From positions 24,343,676-24,407,675 of the forward strand of contig CATQJL010000316.1 in the NCBI GenBank assembly GCA_958299035.1: a DNA stretch of 64,000 nucleotides, in the 5' to 3' direction. This DNA comes from Cylicocyclus nassatus (lineage: Eukaryota; Nematoda; Chromadorea; Rhabditida; Strongylidae). Position 1 is the stretch's first letter, and the number at the start of each line of letters is the position of its first letter. The notes beneath the pieces were generated by a model. That model made no database searches. It saw nothing but the letters and a program-made list of their open reading frames with translations, and was not told where the DNA came from. Shown here piece after piece: positions 37,132 through 47,808 of this stretch. The translations under genes were made by a program, and so were the position numbers.

Positions 37132-37625
37132 ACAACAAATATCAGGAATTGAGTAGGCGGATTGCCGACGGTTCTATTGGGGGAGCTATGGTAGTCAATT
37201 TGAAGGGCATTAAGGTAGCCACTGGGCAGATCTCAAGTCGGTGTGACCGTCCACTCGTGCACCGTCCCCTATAACAGGATCTTCTCGGTCCTCGACGTTT
37301 TTTGCATGGAAACACCTCAAACACACACAATACCGTTCGTGATTTGTGAAATACTCATACATCTTGTAATAGATGAATTCTAAATTCAAGGCCACATTCA
37401 GATCAGCTCCATGGATCCCATGGGTATGAGATAGGTGAGTTTTCAGAAATTGTTCAAAGTATGGATAAACTGACATTGTGCTATTAAAACACTTGATTTC
37501 CTGCCAGTGGCATATTGGTGTGCTGTAAAAGTACAGTAAAAATTTGCCTTATCTACTCATAGTGGTGATTCGACGCGCTGATTGCAAAACTACGTTTATT
37601 TGCCGCTAATGGCAGCACATTGCAG
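37132..37625. other. Inner arm segment, left
   Basis: Near-identical to 40.80-41.29 kb in reverse. One minus-strand frame (37210-37476) with a C-x2-C pair (CVCLRCFHAKN) is also open in the right arm. It may be an exon relic, but no splice partners or family could be identified. Confidence 0.4.
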
Positions 37626-38742
37626 CAGTGGTGTACCGAGGGCGGCCCCCCACCGAGAATGGTTCGCGAAATTTTTGAAAGTTACTTAAATGAGTTATAA
37701 AGACGTGCAAGTGATTTGTTATACTTGTGATTGATTGAAATAATCTTTGAAATTTTTTGAAAATTTATTTTGGTCTGCAAAAAAAATTTTTTCGGGGCGT
37801 GTTATCAGGGCCTGGCACAGATCGTGTGGAAGCAGGCTGGACTTCGTTTTTGAAACAAACGGCAAAGGGGATATCGTTTTTGACGAGTCGGGACCGAGCA
37901 CCAAGAATAAGCGCCAGTTTAGTCGAACACAAGCTTTTCGGACAGGTTATCACACGATTGACATGCTCTATCGTGCATGGCGAAAAGTGCGCGCGATTTG
38001 AAAGCAGGGCTTGTATAAACAAATTGCTTGTTTGCAGCGCACACAAAAGCATATGACACCAAAATTGAACTGTATGTATAGAAAATTATTTGCGAAAGGA
38101 TTATGTAAAAGGATTTAAAAACTTATGTAAAGTAATACCTTTTCCAAAATTAGATCGTCTCCAGACGACCACCAGACGATCTGACATCGTCTGGAGCATA
38201 TATTTTTGTCACTTCACATAAGTTTCGGATCTTTTTAGCATTGACGGATTCCCCGGTCAAGAAATCCCTGAGCATGATGACATTTTCATATCATTGCCTT
38301 TCCTTTCTTTTTTGCCTTCATTTCTTCTCGCTTTGTTAAATATCGCGCTCTGATGCCAAAGTCTTGTGCATGCGTAGTACTCAGCTCCAGCTTGGATTTT
38401 CACTCTTTTTATGTCTTTTCTTTCAGACTAGTAAATCTTTCTTGTTTTCATCTTCTCCTAAGCAGGTAGGTCAAAGGGGACTTCGTAAAAATTCCGAAAT
38501 TCAAGGGAGACTTCGTTTTCAGAAACCCTGGAAACCGACTGCCGGTTTCCAGGGTTTCTGAAAACCCCCAAAACCAAAAAAAGTCTCCCTCGTGCCGGGC
38601 CCTGCGTGTTATGGGTCCGCGAAAATTTCAGTAAGCATACCAGAAAATTTTTCGGAGTGCGTGGCTGACGCCACGCACCTTCAGCAGAAAAATTTTTTTG
38701 TCCCCCCCCCCCTCCGAACGGAAAATCCTGGGTACGCCACTG
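37626..38742. mobile_element. hAT-type element (outer), interrupted
   Basis: The left end CAGTGGTGTACCGAGGGCG and the right end, reverse complement of CAGTGGCGTACCCAGG, are short inverted repeats. The flanks CATTGCAG and CATTGTAA are a plausible decayed 8-bp target duplication. It is split by an inner hAT (37806-38604). Its left 165 bp also occurs in the right arm (to 40633), so the inverted-repeat junction lies inside this element. Confidence 0.65.
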
Positions 38743-40632
38743 CATTGTAAGGATACAAGAAGTGTACCTTATAAGGTCAGTTTACTCGTAAGTGTCTAAC
38801 GTTGCTACCGGTTAAAATTCACGTGCTCGTTCTAAAATAGTGCTTTATAAAACGTCATGCTGTAGGAGTGCTGTTGATGTTGTTGTTCAGCACTTGCATG
38901 ATCTAGTTGTATGTTGCAAGAGATCGGAAACTGTAGGAGATTGGAGATCGTCCAGGATGCGATATAATGAGTCATTAGTTTAGAGCGTGGTCAACGAGAA
39001 GCACAAGCTAGAGGGGAAAAAGTCACTGAAGAGACCGACCGGCCACCAAGCGGCTGATGCCGCCTTCATACCAAACTCCCGTTTCTCCGACATCGTCAGA
39101 TATCTATGACCCCCTCAGGTTATCTTAGCAATAAACCGTTCATGCAGTATATTTTGTTCCTCGAATAAATGACACTATCCCTGTGTCGTCTACCATCAAG
39201 TAAACCGCTTTAACCGCGCCATACTAGTACCAGCCGAATGGTTTCGATCCACGGGAGCAAGGTAGGTCCGGTTCAATTTCCGAGCGTTACTCTTGTGGTT
39301 TCCCATTGGAAACAATAGTGGCTGGTAGCCAAAGGGGGAAACCGCGTTGCAGGCGTTTTTGTCTCTTTACAGCATTTGAAGTTTTGGTGTGATCTGAAGC
39401 GCTAACATCCCACGAAAACTCAAGATATTTAGGTAAATTTTACTCGGTCCGCTGTACAACTAGGGTCTTCCTATTTTCGAAATGAAAGCCATAACTTTTC
39501 GAACGAAAGGTAGTGTTAGAGTTAGTAGAGTATTATTAAGGAGTCAGACCTCGACATAGTCAAACAAAGAAAAAAGAGGAAAACTCAGCAGCCCCTGTTT
39601 TGTGCAAGCCTAGGCTAAAGAATATAGTTGAGATGACGAAGATGATGAAAAATGTAAGAAGAAAGTGGATTTACCTGCAGGGACAGAAGCGCCGAGCTGC
39701 GACCCCTTTTTGGCATAATTGTTGTTGTCCATGATCATTTGAGATGGAGAGGGGCATCGGCGTTCACCTATCATTTTATTTGAAAGGCGCGCAGAGTAGT
39801 GAAGTTGGGGTATGAGAAGCGTTTTCCGTATTTTCGAGGTTCCGGTTCAAAGCCCACGTATTGGTTCGCATTTTCCTTTTTTTTCTCAGCAGTTTGATGT
39901 AGACCTCGGCATAGTTGCTATCGAGTAAGCTATATGTTTCTCATCAAGTGCAGCCTCGAATGCAAGTTATTTAATCAATCTAGCTCTAGCGTGAGCCGGC
40001 CTGATCGCAAGCCTGATAACGCATGCCATCCTCGCAATGCTCGCCAGCGCAGGCCGCCAGCTTCAGTACGGCGAGCCAATCTTATTGCGTTTTCTAATAT
40101 ACATTGCTGGACAAAATTATAGGTCCACTCTAAAAAAATGCCATAACTCACTCCGTTGTACAATGAAATGTTCCAAAATTTGTCACAGCCGTGTGTTTAC
40201 CGGCCTACTATCAGTCAAGAAAATGGATCTCGTTTTCGTTTTGTAATTCTAGAAAAAATCAAAAATTTTGAAAAAAGCGGGCTTGAAGGCTGGTCAAATA
40301 TAGGTCCACTGGAGTTTTTACTAATTGAAGCACTTCCTATCTTCCAAATTTTCTTTAGGTAGCTACACATCCAAAAGTGTTAAACAGCTGCTTTAATGAG
40401 CTGTATCATACCTCCAAAAAGAATTGATTATCTGCTTTTTTTGCCTTGAAAATGTTTTCACATGTATTTCGTTCTAGAAATCTGCGTTAAGTGAGAAATT
40501 CTCCAGTTTCTCAGCTAGATCGGAAACGACAGGGTTTCATCTACCTTCTGGATTCTTTTTGACGTGAGCATTGACAAAAACTCCGACTTTTTGTTGTAGA
40601 AGCAAATCCAAGAAGAAGAAGCAAAAAGAAGC
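37791..40632. other. Spacer between the two arms
   Basis: Single-copy sequence with no recognisable gene. It contains most of two nested hAT elements (to 38742), a small palindrome 'ccagacgatc' / 'gatcgtctcc' near 38155-38200, and a Tc1-like end ('cattgctggacaaaattata') at 40103. The 38.75-40.1 kb part is otherwise featureless. Confidence 0.6.
37806..38604. mobile_element. hAT-type element (inner), perfect 8-bp duplication
   Basis: CAGGGCCTGGCAC on the left and the reverse complement of CAGGGCCCGGCAC on the right are flanked by CGTGTTAT on both sides. It belongs to the same family as the MITEs at 51287-51563 and 54276-54522, but is longer (about 800 bp). No transposase frame is intact. Confidence 0.85.
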
Positions 40633-41309
40633 AAAATTTTTTTTGCAGACCAAAATAAATTTTCAAAAAATTTCAAAGATTATTTCAATCAATCACAAGT
40701 ATAACAAATCTTTTGCACGTCTTTATAGCTCATTTAAGTAACTTTCAAAATTTCGCGAACCATTCTCGGTGGGGGGCCGCCCTCGGTACACCACTGCTGC
40801 AATGTGCTGCCATTAGCGGCAAATAAACGTAGTTTTGCAATCAGCGCGTCGAATCACCACTACGAGTAGATAAGGCAAATTTTTACTGTACTTTTACAGC
40901 ACACCAATATGCCACTGGCAGGAAATCAAGTGTTTCAATAGCACAATGTCCAGTTTATCCATACTTTGAACAAATTCTGAAAACTCACCTATCGCATACC
41001 CATGGGATCCATGGAGCTGATCTGAATGTGGCCTTGAATTTAGAATTCATCTATTACAAGATGTATGAGTATTTCACAAATCACGAACGGTATTGTGTGT
41101 GTTTGAGGTGTTTCCATGCAAAAAACGTCGAGGGCCGAGAAGATCCTGTTATAGGGGACGATGCACGAGTGGACGGTCACACCGACTTGAGATCTGCCCG
41201 GTGGCTACCTTAATGCCCTTCAAATTGACTACCATAGCTCCCCCAATAGAACCGTCGGCAATCCGCCTACTCAATTCTTGATACTCTATTTGTTCACCCC
41301 GTGGGGGTG

Positions 41310-41493
41310 TGGGCCGATCCCTGCAGCAGTGCAACGCTGGGCCGACCCGTGATGAGGTGCGAGCAAGCCCGCAACTTCATCCGGTTTCAAAAATCAAATA
41401 ACCTTAACGAGACTCATTCGAGACTCTATCGAAGGTTAATTCGATAAGAACAGAAACTAAACTTTGATCTTAGCCAAAAGGCCGAGAAGCGAT
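41310..41493 (-). ncRNA. Variant U2 snRNA, copy B
   Basis: Same 184-nt layout as copy A, with the hexamer TTAGTT. It differs at a few sites, such as CTTCATC for CCTCATC in the 3' strand of stem III as written on the plus strand, and GGTTTC for GGTTCC after the Sm site. The upstream flank reads 'ccatggc' in place of 'caaggcc'. Confidence 0.83.
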
Positions 41494-42190
41494 ACCTGCC
41501 ATGGCTCTCACTAGCGCCACCTCAGCCAGTGAGTCGGACTCGTCGCCGGTCAGCTAGCGCTCACTATCTCACCTGAGGAGAGCCGAGACAGGTGAACACA
41601 CCTGTGCGAGCGAAAAGGGAGTCATACCTAAATTTTACCTTAGTTTCTCGCAGCTATTCGAGTACGAAAGCTCTAGAATTCATTTCAGAGTTCTTGGGAC
41701 ATCTCGAGAAGAATATCGTTCAACAATTACTAGTGCATGTTTCAAAGAATGTATTAGGTTGTTCCAAGAGCTACTATTTATAGATTACTTCGCAACATTT
41801 TTGAAAAATATTGCATAGGATCAATTTGCTTGCTTGAAATCTATTGGAGTAAGGAAATATAGTATCTAAACGTAAAGTGCGTGCTTTCCTTTAGAAAAAG
41901 GTTGCAGTGATGAAAGCAAAAAAGATAGCGCTAGCAACATCTAAACATAAGTTTGCGACCTCCTCTTCCCAAGTAAACAAGAATCATGCAGATTGAGTGT
42001 GCACAAGTTGGGATTTGAGAAAAATAAATCAAAACCGACTCCGTTTCACTTCTTTCCTCAGATAACTTTTCTCAGAGACTTTTGCTTACAGTATGTCTAA
42101 CTAGAAAGAAAAGGTTATAAAATCTATGTTTGTGACTAGGACAGCGAGGCAAATCTACATTATGCCTTCATTTTCGCTGGCACAGGTGTG

Positions 42191-42256
42191 CTCACCTGTC
42201 TCGGCTCTCCTCAGGTGAGACAGTGAGCGCTAGCTGACCCGCAATGAGTCCGACTC
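42191..42256 (+). promoter_or_regulatory. Hairpin-rich region 40-100 nt upstream of U2 copy C
   Basis: Two mutually exclusive hairpins are possible: ACAGGTG with CACCTGT across a 4-nt loop (starting just upstream), and CTCACCTG with CAGGTGAG across 13 nt. GAGTC-C-GACTC follows. The same region precedes the other copies; copy E has lost the CAGGTG half. The location overlaps where the snRNA proximal element should lie, but no known nematode element could be confirmed by eye. Confidence 0.4.
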
Positions 42257-42293
42257 ACTGGCTGAGGTGGCGCTAGTGAGAGCAAGGCCAGGT

Positions 42294-42477
42294 ATCGCTT
42301 CTCGGCCTTTTGGCTAAGATCAAAGTTTAGTTTCTGTTCTTATCGAATTAACCTTCGATAGAGTCTCGAATGAGTCTCGTTAAGGTTATTTGATTTTTGG
42401 AACCGGATGAGGTTGCGGGCTTGCTCGCACCTCATCACGGGTCGGCCCAGCGTTGCACTGCTGCAGGGATCGGCCCA
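42294..42477 (+). ncRNA. Variant U2 snRNA, copy C
   Basis: Complete 184-nt U2 with all stems, the Sm site and hexamer TTAGTT. It is the inverted-arm partner of copy A and matches it base for base where compared, although flanking sequence outside the element has diverged about 10-15%. A 3' hairpin (CACCCC around CAC, then GGGGTG) follows the RNA end. Confidence 0.85.
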
Positions 42478-42495
42478 CACCCCCACGGGGTGAAC

Positions 42496-45030
42496 AAGAA
42501 CGAGGACCCTGTGCTCAGCGAAAATAAGCATGGATGAATTGCGAGAATACTGAAGGTAGCATCCAGGCAGATCTGAAGCGAGTGTGCGGACGTCTGGTGA
42601 GACGTCCTTCTCTCTGAAAAATTGTCAGCTTGACTCGCTTTGACGAGCACCCATCCCGGCTCTTTAGAAACAGCCTCAAACGAGTTTTCTGACGAGTTCA
42701 CATTTCTGGGTTCCATATTTGTAATCAGAGCTATGGAAAGGCCTGAATAAGGCAAAAAAAATGGAACTAGAATTTGTCTGGACACTGCCAAACTCGCGGA
42801 GTTATTGAAGATCAAGGCTTACCTGAAAGGGTTCGCGAAAAAACTGAATGATAAAACAAAAATTGTCAGAACTTCCATAGACCGATGGCCCCGTCGTCAG
42901 TAAGTTTTGTTTTTGTTTTGGCTTTGTGATCTCTTCTCAAATGATGTAAGAAGTGTCTGTGTCGAATTCCAGGGAAATATGTGATATTTAAATTTCTTTA
43001 TCACTGTTTGATTTTCATGACAAAATATCTAACCGCTTGATAGAATACTACATTTTTGTACATATTAGAAAGTATGAGTGTAAGATGAATCAGTTGTTTC
43101 CGTAAAGAGTCTCAATTAATCTTCTGGATTTTCAAGCAGAAATTTTCAAGGGGGAAATAGCAATTCAACCGTTCAACCGGCAAGAAATTTGACGGGCTGG
43201 AGAGAATACTTGCACCCATTAATACTGGAAAGAAGAAGGGAAGCTTCAAATACAACTTGGAATGCTTATCAATTATTACTTGTAAGATGTTTAACTTAAT
43301 TTTCAAGAGATCGTAAAGTGCATCCAAAAATCATCAGATAGCGGGAAGCGGAGCGGGTCCCGAAGCGAGCGCCTGAGCGCACCTTTGAGATTAGTAGTCC
43401 ACTATTCATATCCTAGTGTGACTTGATCGAATGATCCGCAACTGACTTATTGATTTTGAGTTTCGAAAACTCGATTAAAACCATGCCTCGAGTCGCGTGA
43501 ATGTCCTGATCAGGTGGTTGTATGATCAGGAATTACCATACGATTTCGTGAATCGCTCGAGATACTAAATAAAGTTCCTGATAGGGGTAGTATTCATCAG
43601 TCTCTCGATATGTAATTGATTGTCTAGCGAAAAGATGTATGCCACTAGACTACTCATCAGAAGCGGTAATTTTCAACCTCCCAGTCTCTGATCGCGCGCC
43701 GTTTTACCGCCATAAACAGGCGTCCGATCGAGCGACAGCGCCCGACCCGTGATTTATCAAAGTTTCGAGCGCATCGATCGGGCAGCGCAGCGCCCGCTCT
43801 GCAGCCGAGATTGGGATCTGCATTTCATTCACGCGCCCCATCGTGGTCACTTCAGCTCATCCTCACTGTTTTAGTTTTCTGATCGTTCGCTCTCCCTCTA
43901 TGAGTCCAGCGTTAGTGACAAACCCATTAGTTTACGCTCCACATTTTGATTGAGAGCTGTTTAACAGACGAAAGGTAATTCTGCTTAGGTAACCATTCGA
44001 TCACACTTTTGAAACTATCCCCAACAATAAGCATTAATTACATGAGTGCACTGTAAAGATTACATCACATAGGAACTTTCGGTTTCACTTATCTGCCATC
44101 TTACATGTGCTAATTATACTAATTTGGTAATTCATTTCCATACATCTCCCAATGTCTCGATAAAAAAGGAAATGATTTGGCACCTGTACAATCGCTACAT
44201 ATGTAAGAAGAAGAGCTAACAATAAGACATCTTCTGTAGAAAACTCTGTGCTTCTAACAAAAATAAGGTTTTAAACATTTGGTACAATTCATATGGGCAC
44301 ATTTTTTCAGAGATTTAGCTCTCCCTGCAGAACCTAAGAAAAACAGCATTAATTCTTAATTTCTGACTAAACTTTGACAATGAGATCATTAGACTTGTAT
44401 ACAAGAGCGAAACCATAGCAGCTATAGTCGAGGAGTCGAAAGAAGTCAGCAAAGGCATCTATCACATTCATGCAAACTATTTACCTTTGGGTCAGCAAGT
44501 GTACTTGGTTTGCGTCAGCACGTCTCGCTGGCGTGCTGGCACGCTCAATTTCCTTTCCCAATCAAGCGGCCCGATCAAGAACCTAGCATATACTCGTATA
44601 CTTGTACTGGAGCACTGTGCACAACAGTGTATCAATAAATAAATAAATAAATATGCCTGTATACAAAGCCCTTGAATTTTGTTGGGAATACTCTGCTACA
44701 GCGAGCCTTCCATTTTCCTTCCGCCCAACCTTTCTGTGGTTTTTGTAAAACCTCAAGAAATGAAACTTCTTGGAGAATGCATATCATTCTTCTAAGTGAT
44801 CGTTAGATCAGCCATATTTAATGTTAATATATACACATCACTGTCATTATTGAGTCATTTGAGTAAATCAGTACCAAATATTTCATGATCATGAGGTGTG
44901 ATTGAGATTGGCAGGCTTTGTATTTACCAATCATGGTGTAAACTCAAGATTATACGTGATATGATTGATCCTTGCAGGAACTAGCAGCAAAACTAAACAG
45001 CTTGTACATTTTGTCGTTTGGAGAGGAGAC
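42496..45030. other. Right-arm non-coding block and 5' flank of the right SANT gene
   Basis: Collinear with 31.3-36.2 kb in reverse. It holds the GC-rich block 43.67-43.90 kb, the empty site of the left-arm fold-back element (near 44838), an AAAT microsatellite (44632-44652) and a likely spliced-leader acceptor (ccttgcag, ending 44977) before the SANT gene start. Confidence 0.6.
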
Positions 45031-46502
45031 ATGAAAGTAAAGGTGAGTTCCTCTTCTCTTTTTTCAAATGTTAATATTTTGACATCAGCCGCCGCGTGCT
45101 CCAATCATGACAAACCAAGAACTGTGCATGATAAGCGAATTCTATGTAAGGAATTATAATGTTTTCCATGGAGCACTACCCGGCTCCAGTAAGCAGCCCA
45201 CAGTGAAGGTATGTGCTAGAAGCATTGTAGGATTCAGAGTAACCTATTCTATATTTTAGGAAAAGAGAGAGAAGTTGGAAGAGCTTAGCCGAAATTTAGT
45301 CGCGTCCGGTTATCCAGAGAGAACGGTCAACCAGTTAGATCAGAGGATTCGTGATACTTTGAAAAACGCAAGGAAATATGCTGCTTTTGAGGTGAAGAAT
45401 ATGTTTGGTTTCAGTGTCGTAAAAATTATAGCTACGACTTTGGCCATGCTTTATTCGTGTTACCGATGTTGCTCGAGTTACTAGTGTTACCCATGTTATC
45501 GGTGTTACCAGTGTTATCGAGTTACTAGTGTTACCAGTGTTACTCGTGTTACTGATGTTACCCGTGTTACTTGTTACTGAAATATATCTTGCTTCTAGAG
45601 ATCAGAACACAGTGAAACCGATGGCGGAGTCCCGACCAAGCTGATTCCCGCCCATATTGACATTATCTTGAAAGAACTTGGAGACAAGCTGCGAGTGAAG
45701 GCATCCTCTACTCCCTCAGAATTTGGTGGTTACGAAGGGGAAGAATCCGTCATGGTAGGTACCCTCTGATTCAACTGACTTGGCGGCTGGAAGGCGGGAC
45801 TTCGTGACATAATAAAAGCTAGGTAATGATCAAAGAGCACGCGCGCGGGAGGGACGCAGAGTGCGTCGCGGGCGCGAGCGACCTTAATTAGGTCACAGAG
45901 CCCGGCTTTTCAGCCACCAAGCCAGATGAATCAAAGGTATGTTTGTAATGGGCTAATCCTTGTGGATGTTTATTCAGAGAGTTTCCTCATCGACACATGA
46001 TGCGTATCAAAAGGCCTTGTCCGATAGTGAAAATGTCAGAAAGAGAACTTCGACAAGCAATTCGTAAGTTATTGAGTACTAAAACAAGAAAGGTACTCCT
46101 CTTTAAGCGATTTTTGCGAAGAACCTATCAAAAGAGAGAAGGAAGAGTCTTCCTTTGATTGCGAAGAGCTGCTTTTACATGACGAATTGTAAGTCTGTTT
46201 ACACTTAATTAACTATCTCATTGCCAATTCTGAATTCCTTTCGTTTAGCGAGCCATATTTACCTATACATGAGGATGAAGATGAGGAAGAGGCTACATGT
46301 TCGCAGTAAGTTGTCGCATTCTAAGACCCGTGTGCGATCCGATTCTCTCAGGAAAGAAATGGAGACGGAGTATTGGAAATGGAAAATAAAAAACGAACAG
46401 TTGAAGTCTGATTTACTAGAGATTCAAGTGCAAAACGCCCGCATGGAAGGGGAGAAGTTGCAGTTTCAACTTGAGAACGAAAGGAAGCGTAATTATTGGT
46501 GA
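45031..46502 (+). CDS. Myb/SANT-like DNA-binding protein with coiled coil (right-arm copy)
   Basis: Exons 45031-45042, 45089-45208, 45260-45391, 45599-45754, 45978-46063, 46108-46188, 46249-46305 and 46352-46502 join in frame to 264 residues. The domain layout matches the left copy: helix-rich zeste/SANT-like domain in the first 88 residues, a linker with KREKEESSFDCEELLLHDEL, an acidic stretch near 205 and a coiled coil from about 216 to the end. All splice sites and the stop are intact, so both inverted copies look functional. The SANT exon (exon 3) is identical at the protein level between copies. The first ATG after the putative leader acceptor is used. A transposon-derived origin is possible, but no transposase neighbour supports it. 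Confidence 0.8.
45456..45576. repeat. 9-bp minisatellite in intron 3 of the right SANT gene
   Basis: About thirteen units of the complement form (ACYNGTGTT register) with a different order of variants from the left-arm array. Unit turnover has therefore occurred since duplication. Confidence 0.88.
45768..45937. mobile_element. GC-rich MITE in intron 4 of the right SANT gene
   Basis: Counterpart of 30433-30600, inverted with the arm, with the same 'gcgggcgcgagcg' core. It shares its insertion position with the left copy. Confidence 0.75.
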
Positions 46503-47112
46503 GCGCACTTTTGCGGTATTTTGATGTTTTAGTGGTCCAAGATTTCTCTGGAAGGGGGGGGGGGACTTACTTTGGATGGGAGACGGTCAAGAGGCGCGAT
46601 TTCTCTGGCTGTCACCAACTTAAAACCCCAGTATTATGCTATGCGAGTCTTCAAAAAATACCAGATAAAGTGCATTGGCTTACTATTTGCCTGAGGTAAA
46701 CACTGAGTTTGATGGCTTTTGCTGGAAAACGGACCGAAATTTTTCCAATTTTGTTCTTATCTGCATTTTTATGGGTTTTGACTTTTAAAATTGCTGTCTT
46801 GAATTGATTCTAAGATAGCAAGTTTAAGCAACTTATGCAACTATCTGGTATATCTTCTTCTAAAGTCTGAATAATTTTAGAAAGTTATAAAACACTTATT
46901 ATGTGCTGGAAAACGGACCGAAATTTTTGACCGATTTGGTATCCATCTGGCAATAAAAATCGCGCTTCTTGACATTCACCCACTTCGGATAAAGAAATGG
47001 GTAAGACCTTTGAGTTGTTTTCGGTACTTCCACCTTCAAACTTTCGAAAAAAAAGGGGACATGGTGGAAGAGCTTTTCCCAGGCTTGATTTGCTAAATTC
47101 ATGTTAAACACC
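46503..47112. other. 3' flank of the right SANT gene
   Basis: Non-coding. It includes an 11-base G run at 46552 and partly repeated phrases ('ggaaaacggaccgaaatttttt' occurs twice, near 46725 and 46909). The ORFs here have no features. Confidence 0.45.
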
Positions 47113-47808
47113 ACTTGATTCAAGAGGTTGGCGGCTGAGGCGACCGCTCGCACCCGCGACGCAATCTGCGTCTCTCTCGCGAACGTGCTCTGTGACATTC
47201 TCTAGCCTTAACACGTTTCGGACCGCGAAATCGCGCGCGGCGAAAAAGAGTGCACTTTCGGCCGTTAGCCAGCAAAGGAACCTTATTTCGTAGACTGTGG
47301 ACTACATCTGTAATCAGCATGCCAGATAAGCTCCATATCCAAAGTTCTGGGTGAATTCGAAGCGTTTGAATTTTGTCGCTTGAGAGGGACTTTTATGCTT
47401 TCTTGAAAGATAGGAGCAAGAACTCAGTTTCAAATAGTATCCAAAAGTATCTATGTTGTACACTGTACTCGTCACTATTGAAACTACGGTTTATCTCTTT
47501 GAAATCGGAGCAAAGAAAAGTTGCGACGTCGCTCGCGTCGTTCGCGTTGCCGCACTTCGTTGCAACTGTTCTTCGATTTATCCTTATATTTCGTAAACAA
47601 ATATCGGCGGTAGCTCTACAGAGTCATTCAAAAAGTAAGAGCTTGGACCTTTGACTTAGTTACTTCGGACTTAAAGTAAACCTCCTGCAAACTTCAGAAA
47701 GAACCTTCAAAGCAGCGTGCTGCACCATGTGCAGCACCGGTCCGAAACGTGTTAATTAGGTCACGAAGCCCCGCGTTCCAGCCGCCAATCCACTTGAATC
47801 AAAGGGTT
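47113..47808. mobile_element. GC-rich MITE, right arm, split by a later insertion
   Basis: Counterpart of 29139-29282. Its ends 'ttgattcaagaggttggcgg' and 'gccgccaatccacttgaatc' are present, but the middle is interrupted exactly at TTAA by the element at 47212-47751. Confidence 0.85.
47212..47751. mobile_element. piggyBac-type MITE with TTAA target duplication
   Basis: CACGTTTCGGACC on the left and its exact reverse complement on the right are bounded by TTAA on both sides. The left arm retains the single TTAA at the unoccupied site (near 29185), so insertion and target are both proven within the window. The 540-bp core has no transposase. TTAA targeting is the hallmark of piggyBac. Confidence 0.93.

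Larger units (their letters stand above)
27997..37790 (+). repeat. Left arm of giant inverted repeat
   Basis: The arm begins inside the last RER1 exon and ends inside a hAT element. It is collinear, reverse-complemented, with 40633-48951. Shared content in order: RER1 tail, a hAT-like end ('ggcggaccgagaagaggc' near 29020), a GC-rich MITE, the SANT-domain gene, a GC-rich block at 34.85-35.0 kb, U2 copy A and its element, and the innermost 0.65 kb. Identity is about 88-90% by eye outside the U2 element and near 98-99% inside it. Left-only insertions are 31877-33537, 34072-34401 and roughly 31390-31735. Confidence 0.93.
41292..42495. mobile_element. U2-bearing fold-back element, complete (copies B and C)
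   Basis: The ~330-bp inverted ends begin GTTCACCCCGTGGGGGTG. Each contains a complete U2 sequence followed by a hairpin-rich upstream region, facing inward as a divergent pair. They enclose about 560 bp of AT-rich single-copy sequence without a credible ORF. No clear target duplication was found. It might be a mobile fold-back unit, or a divergent U2 gene pair amplified by rearrangement. Confidence 0.75.

Noticed and set aside
39235..39300. B-box-like 'ggttcaattt' suggesting a tRNA
   Set aside because: No matching A box, anticodon arm or acceptor stem could be drawn.
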